Assembly (NCBI RefSeq): GCF_963678635.1
Contig: NC_087067.1
Coordinates: 60,748,594 to 60,812,593 of the forward strand
DNA: 64,000 nt
Reading direction: 5' to 3'
Source: Symsagittifera roscoffensis
Lineage: Eukaryota; Xenacoelomorpha; Acoela; Convolutidae
Shown in pieces: positions 56,078 through 64,000 of this stretch. The position numbers and the translations under genes are program-made. The notes under the pieces are model-generated. The model saw nothing but the letters and a program-made list of their open reading frames with translations. It ran no database searches and was not told the DNA's origin. Within the stretch, counting starts at the first letter, position 1. Each line of letters opens with the position of its first letter.

Positions 56078-56286
56078 AAGAACAGACTGATCAGATGAAG
56101 AGAAATGAGACAATTGAATTTGAGATTAAACGAAATTGAAAGTAAACAATATGAGTCATTCACTGAACCATAAAAGGAAATAGAACTAAAATTGGAATTT
56201 TTGAGGGAAATTTCCAAATATGGAATTGTGTAGGTGTTAGTGTTCCTATATAAATCCACAATTTTCAGCAAGAATCATTGTTCCAG
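56078..56286. promoter_or_regulatory. Bidirectional promoter, Maverick copy
   Basis: Carries ATGAGTCAT (56,151-56,159), CCATAAAAGG (56,168-56,177) and CCAAATATGG (56,214-56,223). The second box keeps the sequence of the other copies while the first differs but is still CC(A/T)6GG. TATATAAAT precedes the plus-strand gene. Confidence 0.6.
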
Positions 56287-56880
56287 ATGGCTGCAGCTAT
56301 GTGTCAAGCTCTTCCCAGCTTTTATCCAGAGTATTGTCAAAAATCGCTATTTATTTCCGTTTCCAGTGGTTTTTACGAAAAATATATAGTAACCAATAAT
56401 TTTTGTGTCTCTACCCACAATTTTTACTGTTCTTTGGAAAATTGTAAGTTCCACATACTTCTGATTGGTTCATCTTTCGATCAAATTTTACAACGATTGT
56501 GTAATTTTCATTTCACATACCAAATTATCGATTGTCTTTACACTCTGTACAAATACAGATTTTATTCGAATGTTATTTCATCGATTGGCGAAGTTTTCAA
56601 TCAACTTGATCGCGCTGTTCATCCTAATTTGAAGTAGAAAGGAAAAGAAAAAATGCCAAGTGTTGCAAAGAAAAGACTGTTACGCAAAAAATTCAAACGT
56701 CATTATTTTTGTTCTAACCATAAACTAGCTTCCACTATTGGTTCAGCTTTTCTAGATAGAGTTCCTAAAGTACAAAGCTCAAAATATGAACATGATTTGT
56801 GAAAAATAATTGACTGTTTTATTGATGGTTATGGATTTGTAAATAGTGATCATGTCAATTTTTCAATAAAAAACTTCTGA
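56287..56880 (+). pseudogene. 199-residue protein, Maverick copy, broken
   Basis: ATG at 56,287. A TAG at 56,635 replaces a Trp codon and a TGA at about 56,800 replaces a Leu codon; a few codons are missing in the middle. About 75% similar to the two intact left copies. Confidence 0.8.
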
Positions 56881-57059
56881 TATTCCATCTATTTTCTCTC
56901 ATATGCTTACAAAATTACCATTAATTACCAAAAAAAATCACCGTTGTCAAAAACCTTTACACAAAAAATTTTCAAACATGTAAGAAAGATGTAATATTTG
57001 TTTTGATTTTCAAAAAATTGCAAAAAACATTTCAATTTTTTTAACAAGTTGTAAAAAAT

Positions 57060-57395
57060 GTTTCAAATTTTTTGAGAAGATGCGAAAAGTGTTTTACTTT
57101 TTTTAACAAGATGCGAAAAGTGTTTCAATTTTTCACTACAAATGCAAAAATTGTTTCACTTTTGTCGACAAAATGCGAAAAGTGTTTTACTTTTTTCGAT
57201 AAAAAGCGAAAAGTGATTCATTTTTTTCGACAAAATGCGAAAAGTGTTTTACTTTTTTCGATAAAATGCGAAAAGTGTTTCAATTTTTTCGACAAAATGC
57301 GAAAAGTGTTTTACTTTTTTTCGACAAAATGAGAAAAGTGTTTCAATTTTTTCGACAAAATGCGAAAAGTGTTTCAATTTTTTCTACAAAAGGCT
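57060..57395. repeat. 31-bp minisatellite, Maverick copy
   Basis: About ten units of 31 bp with GCGAAAAGTGTTT cores, the longest of three arrays. The rest of 56,881-57,653 has no gene. Confidence 0.85.
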
Positions 57396-57653
57396 AAAAG
57401 TGTGTACAAGATGCAATATCGATTAGGTATATTTTTACTTGTGTACAGTTTTTCTAGTGTTTTTCCGAATTTTTGTGCAAAAATTAATCAAATTTTTTAA
57501 CATGTGTGCGAGTTCGGAGCACTTAACCAAGTTCTAATTGTTTTTCAATGGTTTACCTTGAACCTCTCATCTATTCTCATAATTAAAGTGAAATTGAAGA
57601 AATTAATTACAGAAAACGAAGTCAAAACCAAACAATTTTATTTACAAAAACAT

Positions 57654-58151
57654 TTAATCAAAGAGCTGACGAGCAGCAGAAGAGTTCTGGAGGTTCTCTA
57701 TAGAACGCAGAGCTGGACGAGGTTCCATTGCTGGTGGTTGTTGTGGAACTGGAGGCGTCATTGTTTCTGAGAATCCCTCAACTTCATATATTGTGATGGG
57801 GTTTTCGACTGATCCTTCCTCCTCCCAAGGAAAGAGGAAGTCGTCGACTGATTGAGCCACAAATCTTGAGTCCGAATTCTCGGGATAGTTCATTCCCACA
57901 TGATCAGAAACTTCCCCCATCATTTGCATTGTTCCAAGTTGGTTCTCTGTGATGGGAACTTGCATCATATGATGTTCGTTGAAATCCCTTCGCATCACTT
58001 CCACCATGTGCCAGACTTGGATTGGGATGTCCATTCGTGCCAGAAAAACTCCAGAGACTGTTTCTCGCACTTGAATTTGTACTAGATCAGGCGGAAATTC
58101 TACAGAGTACATGAGGTTGCTGTTTTGCACTGAGAAGATCATTTTGAGCAA
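57654..58151 (-). CDS. PC4-like protein, subfamily A, Maverick copy
   Basis: Intact 165 residues, with the same domain as 2367-2870 (YSVEFPPDLVQIQVRE; IPIQVWHMVEVMRRDF) and an acidic tail (ENPITIYEVEGF). It stays open although its neighbours in this element are broken. Confidence 0.75.
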   Translation of the reverse strand: MLKMIFSVQNSNLMYSVEFPPDLVQIQVRETVSGVFLARMDIPIQVWHMVEVMRRDFNEHHMMQVPITENQLGTMQMMGEVSDHVGMNYPENSDSRFVAQSVDDFLFPWEEEGSVENPITIYEVEGFSETMTPPVPQQPPAMEPRPALRSIENLQNSSAARQLFD

Positions 58152-58676
58152 TAAATTGAGTACAAGAGTAAAAATAAGAAAGAGTTGAGAGAGGGGTAGT
58201 TGACGGAAGATAAGTTGAAACTAAGGTATTTAGAGCTGAGAGAGGAGGTAGTTGACAATAGTTAAGTTGAAAATAAAATGATTTTTAATTAGGAGTTAGG
58301 GGTACCTTCAACTCGACTGTGTGGGTTTAACCAATCAGAATTGATTTTCCTTATTTGGATTGTAGTCGTGTCCAATCAGATTTCAGCTTCCTTTTATGGG
58401 ATTCTTGGATAAAAGTCGCATCCAATCGGAAACATAGCTCCATTTTGGAATATGGCGTTTCCAATCACAAAAACGTTCATTTTTGTTCTAGTTGTCGTAT
58501 CCAATCAGAAGACACTTTTAAGGACTTAAATCTTCCAAATAAGTAAAAAATATACACAAAAGCAATTGCAAAATTAAATGACCAAAAATTGTTTGCAGTA
58601 AAAATAAAAAATATTGCTGATATAAGTAACAAAAGAAAGAAAATTAATAAAAGTAACATCTCTGCAACTTTTTTCA
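58152..58676. promoter_or_regulatory. Upstream region of PC4-A, Maverick copy
   Basis: Series of AACCAATCAGAAT, TCCAATCAGAT, TCCAATCGG, TTCCAATCAC and ATCCAATCAGAAG between about 58,329 and 58,510. Confidence 0.45.
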
Positions 58677-58976
58677 TCAAGTTAATTGAATTTTCTGTAT
58701 GTAATCAATGAGAAATTGCTGATTTTTGAGTAGATAGTCAAGTTCTTTGATTTTGATGTAAATTTGGGAAGATAACTCAAAGTTGACGAATTTTTCAAAG
58801 CAGACTTCTGGAAATCTGATTCCAAACCGAATCAAGCAGGATTTTGAACTTTGAAAATTTTTAAAGAAATGAAGGAATAAAGAACTTTGCTGAGGTGTTT
58901 TTACAAATTTGGGTTTTGTATAGGGGATAAAAAGAGTTTTTAATGTATTATCGTACGATTTTTTGATCAATTTCAA
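58677..58976 (-). CDS. 99-residue protein, unknown
   Basis: MKLIKKSYDNTLKT to IQKIQLT; predicted mostly helical after residue 60. The full-length form; truncated copies lie at 14,817 and 18,235. Unknown family. Confidence 0.5.
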   Translation of the reverse strand: MKLIKKSYDNTLKTLFIPYTKPKFVKTPQQSSLFLHFFKNFQSSKSCLIRFGIRFPEVCFEKFVNFELSSQIYIKIKELDYLLKNQQFLIDYIQKIQLT

Positions 58977-58984
58977 TTCTCGAG

Positions 58985-59262
58985 AATAAACAAAATTTCT
59001 TTCCTTGTGAGGTGTAATTCAGCCGTAAGTTTAAAACTTTGATACGCAATATGTGAATCAAAAGTAAACTCTTTAATTGAGTAACTATCTCTGAAGAGGC
59101 CTTTACTTAGTCGGATAACTCTATTTTGTACAATAAAGACGTCCAAAAAATTATGAAAAAATAAGAGTCAACATCTATTTCATCAATAATAAAATCAATT
59201 GGAATTTTTTCTTTTTTCTTATAAAGTAACTCGAGGAATCTCAAATGTTTTTTGATAGACAT
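58985..59262 (-). pseudogene. Frameshifted small ORF
   Basis: An ATG at 59,262 opens a 51-codon frame (MSIKKHLRFLELLYKKK) ending at 59,107. A second frame continues (GLFRDSYSIKEF) to about 58,985. Together they suggest a broken protein of about 95 residues. Unknown. Confidence 0.35.
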
Positions 59263-59626
59263 TTTTCAAATAATGACCAAGGTTTTTTTTTAAAAAATAA
59301 ACAATTCACTTTTAGAAAATGATGAGTTCTGATTGGTTGATTTCCAACAAACAGTGTTACTAAAAAATACTCAATTCGGATTGGTTGATTTTCTCTAATA
59401 AAAAGCAAAAAAAATAATTTATTTCATTTTGATTTTCTTTTACGTTAAAAGCAACTGCTCTATACTTTGTATAACTACTTGAAATAAGTTTCAAATGTTT
59501 TTAACAATTCAAAGTAAGTAAAAAAAAATTTAAATAAATTTTTGGAACATTTTATATCTCCCAATTTGATATGTACCAAGTACTAACAGCTTTATATTGA
59601 GACTTAAAAATTCTCCCAATTTTTAG
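59263..59626. promoter_or_regulatory. Upstream region of PolB
   Basis: Two inverted CCAAT boxes, TCTGATTGGTTGATTT (near 59,328) and TCGGATTGGTTGATTT (near 59,378), about 250-300 bp before the polymerase ATG, like the arrays in the arms of the left element. Confidence 0.45.
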
Positions 59627-62600
59627 ATGCCATCGCTGAATAGAAATGAGAAAGTGAAATGCGAGGATTGTGGTAAAGAGTACAGGAGGTCCGATGAGGC
59701 TCGACATCGCAAGAGTTGTGTGCGAGGAGTTATTTCTTGTCCTGATTGTAGGTATATCACTTACAATCAACAGGAAATGAATTATCACGTGGTCAAAAAG
59801 CATGCTCCATCAACTTCCAAGCAATCAACGGTTTGCTTGTCTTGTGAGCAGGACTTTCCGAGTTACTACTCTCTCCAACAACATCGGAGAAAAGAACATG
59901 GGGCGAAACAACGGAAACCAAGTGATACGGTGGCAGACTTGAACAAGATTGTGGAGGAGGAAGGGGAAGATGGAGAGAAACTCAAAGAGGAGTTGAGTGC
60001 CTGTCAGCAATTCTTGGTGGACACTGAGATGGAGAATGGGAGGCATAAGGTATTTAACTTTCAAATGTCAAAGTTAGATACCAAGATTATCATCGAGAAG
60101 CTTGAAGAAGTCTTCAACAAGCTAGATTCCGCTGCAAAATCAATATTGCTCTTGGATTTGTTCTCCGTAATGTCGAAACGGGAGAATATCGGTATTACTA
60201 TGCACACGAAAACAATATTTTATTCGAAAAATCGCATTTACTGTGTACGAAAGCGGATTTCATTACAATCCAGGGAAACGTTGAAAAGTTTGATATCGTT
60301 GAGCAATGCACCCAAGAACGTCAGAACACAAAGTGGAGATTCAAGTTGATCACAAATGTTACTATTTTTGCTGCACTACTGAAAAACATCCCAATGGGAT
60401 GTCCAGACTCTGTGTTGCCTGAACCTTTACTACGACATACGCAAGTAAACTGTCTTTTATCGGACAAAGATAAACAACCATACAAAGATCATCTTTGTCT
60501 TTTCCGTGCGTTAACAATGTATTTGCATGGTCATAGTAACCTCGATGCTCATACATCTGAGCTGTTTACAGAGTTTATATCAAAATCTGGAGACGATCCG
60601 AAGAATTTTCGTGGAGTGTCAGTCGATGATTTACCTGTTGTAGAGGGAATAGTTGAACGAAACATATTCATTTACGATTTTGATATTCAAGAAGGAGAAT
60701 ATGTTGGAGAATTAGCCAGGCGAAGTATTGGAAAATTTGAAAAAACGGTGAAATTGCTAAGATTCAACAACCATATTATTCACACGAATGATATTGATTC
60801 CTTCTTCAAGTGTTTTCGATGTCCTAGCTGTGACTGTTTCTTCAACAGATCAGACAACTTCAACCGACATCTTCTAACTTGTAAAGATCGAGTGTGACAT
60901 ATTTATCCAAAGAATGTATATACACTTCGAGAAACGCTATTTGAAAAGTTGGAAGGTTTCAATATCCCAGTTTCGAAAGATAACACACTCATCAACAACC
61001 TAGCCATTTTCGATTTTGAGTCGATATGTGTTCCATCAGATGAACTGAAAGCTACCCAAACAACAACTTGGATTAGAAAACACGTTCCAATTTCTGTATC
61101 AATACCCTCGAACCTGATAGATGAACCAATTTTTCTTTATAACAAGGATCCGCAAAAGCTTATTATCGATTTTGTAATCAAACTCGAACTTTTGGCTGAG
61201 AAAAGTAAGCTCGAAATGAGAACTAAATTTCAAGATGTTGAAAGAGTAGTGAATATGCGGATGTAAAAATTTTCCAAGAGTTGAATGAAAGATGTCGAAA
61301 TCTTCCAACTGAAAACTTTGATTACGAAGATGAATGTATAGATGATACAGAGGAATCTGATATGTTTTTGAGAATGCAGAAAAATCAGCTGATTGATTTG
61401 AAACAAAATCTGGAGAGGTATGTTAACACGTTACCTGTATTTGGGTTTAACAGTGGAAGATATGATCTGAACTTGATCAAGAGCTATCTGATTCCCTACT
61501 TAATCAATGATAAAGAAGCTGAACCTATGGTTATCAAAAAGGCTAACGATTTCATATCCTTCAAGTTTGGAGATATACAGTTTCTCGATATCATGAAATT
61601 TTTGGGTGGAGCAACATCTCTAGACTCTTTTCTTAAAGCTTACAAAGCCAGTGAGACTATGAGTGGTTTGACAGTCCAGACAAGCTCGAGAGTGAAGAAT
61701 TACCTCCATACGAAGCCTTTTTCAGTAAACTGAGAAACAACAACCCTCTCGATAAAGACTTTAAGGATTGCCAGAACCTGAAGTCAAGTGGACTTAATGA
61801 GCAGCAAGCACTAAAGAAACTTCAAATCAGGTCAGTACCTGCATCTGGATGGGATAATTACAAGTATTTACAGGAGATTTGGCAGAAACATGGAATGACT
61901 ACATTTAAAGATTTTTTGCAGTGGTACAACAACAAAGATGTTGTTCCAACCCTTGAAGCAATGCAAAAAATTGTTCAGTTTTATCATCAGAAAGAAATTG
62001 ATATGTTTAAACTTGGAGGTACTCTTCCAAATCTGGCAAATGTTTTTCTTCACAAATCAACCAATGAAAAATTCTACCCTTTTTGCGAAAGTGATAGAGA
62101 TTTGTGCGAGAAAATTAGAGAGGATATGACGGGTGGACCATCAATTGTGTTTACTCGAAAAGCTGTTGTGGATGAAACTTTTATCCGGGATTCATCAAAT
62201 GTCTGCAAATCAATTGTTGGAATTGATGCGAGCCAGCTCTATCCCTATTCAATGTGTCAAAACATGCCAACAGGATTGTACACAAGATGGGAGTTTGATT
62301 CCGATATGCAAAAATTCAAAGCTAGACATAACCCATCTCGCAATTTTGAGAACATGGTCATGTCTTACTACCAAGAAACCAGACCAGAATGAAGAATTGA
62401 GAGCTTCAACACATCTGGAAATCCAAAGAAAATTGACTGTTTCAATGTTATGGATATTGCAATCACTGCAAAACAGTGTTTGAAGCAATGGGATGCTATT
62501 ACCATTTTTGTCCTTGCCAGGAGTCTCGTCCCTCACTTAGCGATGAAGATATTGAGAGAGGAAACAAAAGGAGAGAGATGGATGACTTGAGACGTGAATA

Positions 62601-63868
62601 TATTCGCGAAAAAGGATACAAAATTGAAGGGATGTGGGAATGTGAGTAGTGGCAAAAATAAGAGATGGATCTCTTTATGGCTATTTTCAGTGCGACTTAG
62701 TTGTTGCGACTTAGACGAACTGAAATCAAAATTTTCTAAATTTCCTCCAATTTTTAAAAACACTGATGTTGGAAGAAATGACATTGGGGAATATATGCAA
62801 AATTATGCTATTGAAAATGATCTTCTGAAGCATCCCCAGCGTATGCTAATATGTAGTTTTAAACTAGAAAATGGTTCCATCATTACTCCTCTTTTCAATT
62901 TCTACATGGAACTTGGCTTACAGTGTACAAAAGTTTACCGCTTTGTACAGTATCTCCCTCGAAAAGGCTTCAACAAGTTTGTTCAGTCGGTTGTTGATGC
63001 TAGAAGGGAAGGAGATGAGAACCCTTTATCCGGTGTTGTTGCAGAGACTATGAACCTTTTAGGTAATCCATCCTACGGTTACCAGATAATGGACAGATCG
63101 AGACATACGATCACAAAGTATTTGAATGATGAGAAAACACACAAGGCAATTAATGAACCTCTCTTCAAACGATTGAACACTGTTCAGAAAGACTTGTACG
63201 ATATTGAGTTACTAAAGTCAACAATTGAGCACAAAGAACCCATAACAGTCGGATTTTTCATTCTGCAGTATGCAAAGCTGAGAATGCTTGAGCTTTACTA
63301 CAATTTTTTTGACAAATTTTGTGATGTAAATAAGTTCGAGGAATTAGAAATGGACACGAACTCGCTGTATTTAGCTCTTGCTGAGGAAAATTTGTATGAT
63401 TGTATTCGTCCGGAGAAAAAAGGTGACTGGGAAAAATTGAGAGAAAAAGATTGCAGAGATTCATTCAGAGCAGATTCAAAAACAAACTTTTTTCCACGAA
63501 CTTGTTGTAGCGTTCACAAGAAGCACGATAAACGAGAGCCTGGTCTGTTCAAAGAAGAATTTAGATGTACGGAGATGCTATATTTATGCAGCAAGACTTA
63601 TTGTTGCTATGACAACAAATCAGACAAAATGAAGTTTAGCAGCAAAGGATTGAATAAAAGAATTCTAGAGGAATCCGGTGATGGACCTATGGAAAAATAC
63701 AGGAAAGTACTCGAGGAAGCAATCAACTTGACTTCAACAAACAGAGGATTTAGAACCATTAATCATATGGTTGCTACATACGAGCAAACAAAGAAGGGAT
63801 TGAGCTACTTTTACCCTAAAAGACAAGTTCAGGACGACGGAATACACACAAAACCTTTGAACTTGTAA
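59627..63868 (+). pseudogene. polB: Protein-primed family B DNA polymerase of Maverick type, inactivated
   Basis: Begins MPSLNRNEKVKCEDCGKEY with three Cys/His fingers. Then come an OTU-like CLFRAL phrase, another finger (CPSCDCFFNRSDNFNRH), the exonuclease (AIFDFESI, GFNSGRYDLNL), motif A (DASQLYPYSM), motif B (LLGNPSYGY) and motif C (EMDTNSLYL). Lesions: frameshifts near 60,137, 61,260, 61,680, 62,450 and 62,710, and stops at 60,895, 62,390 and 62,647. Motif B has lost its Lys (Asn instead) and reads NPSYG; motif C has DTN for DTD. Not functional. No gene follows to 64,000. Confidence 0.93.
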
Positions 63869-64000
63869 ATAACTGATGGTGTAATAGCATTCAATTCAGT
63901 ATTGATTAAGTAACTGTAAACTTGTGGTTAAATGATTATACGAAGCAGTGATTTATATACTTCATCTTTTGAGTTTAATTTTTTTCTTCAAAAAACATGA

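Larger units (their letters stand above)
47865..64000. mobile_element. Maverick/Polinton (adintovirus-like) element, incomplete and degraded
   Basis: Terminal repeat at the left, then protease, capsid, penton, ATPase, small proteins and protein-primed PolB: the core Maverick set. No integrase and no second terminus occur before the window ends. Most core genes have stops or frameshifts. Confidence 0.88.

Overview
The window is AT-rich metazoan DNA from a draft assembly; a 200-base N gap lies at 5057-5256. Nearly every recognisable gene belongs to one of two kinds of selfish element. I see no ordinary host gene, tRNA, rRNA or CRISPR array. The host cannot be named from the sequence. The promoters carry animal-type sites (CCAAT, AP-1-like, CArG-like), which fits an invertebrate host such as a cnidarian, arthropod or nematode.

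Right third (47,865-64,000): one end of a Maverick/Polinton (adintovirus-like) element. It starts with a G-tract-tipped terminal repeat. Then come, mostly on the minus strand, an adenain-type protease, a small membrane protein, a double-jelly-roll major capsid protein, a basic core-like protein, a penton-like protein, an FtsK/HerA-type packaging ATPase, another membrane protein, a possible DEDD nuclease and several small proteins. A protein-primed family B DNA polymerase follows on the plus strand. Most of these genes carry stops or frameshifts. The polymerase also has substitutions in catalytic motifs B and C, so this copy is dead. No Maverick integrase lies inside the window.

Left third (1-23,989): a second, different element with the same kind of terminal repeat at 23,513-23,989, facing the first one head to head. 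It is a large palindrome with arms of about 4.8 kb (5257-10,034 and 18,527-about 23,300) around a spacer that holds amplified modules. It lacks capsid, ATPase and polymerase genes. It keeps many copies of small proteins that look like PC4-type single-stranded-DNA-binding domains, plus a 199-residue protein and a 150-residue protein. These small genes are mostly intact. They sit behind promoters with conserved AP-1-like and CArG-like sites or arrays of CCAATCAGA. The best reading is a non-autonomous, satellite-like derivative of a Maverick.

Middle (23,990-47,864): a gene-poor stretch with a 207-bp MITE flanked by an exact 8-bp duplication, then a decayed env-bearing Ty3/gypsy-type LTR retroelement (26,092-47,692). 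Its order is short LTR, long leader, two unusual ORFs upstream of gag, gag, protease, RT, RNase H, integrase, a two-TM small ORF, a Pro/Ser-rich ORF, env, and an unbroken 559-residue ORF of unknown function followed by a likely intron. gag carries a 724-bp tandem duplication. The 3' end carries a 2387-bp tandem duplication that crosses the LTR.
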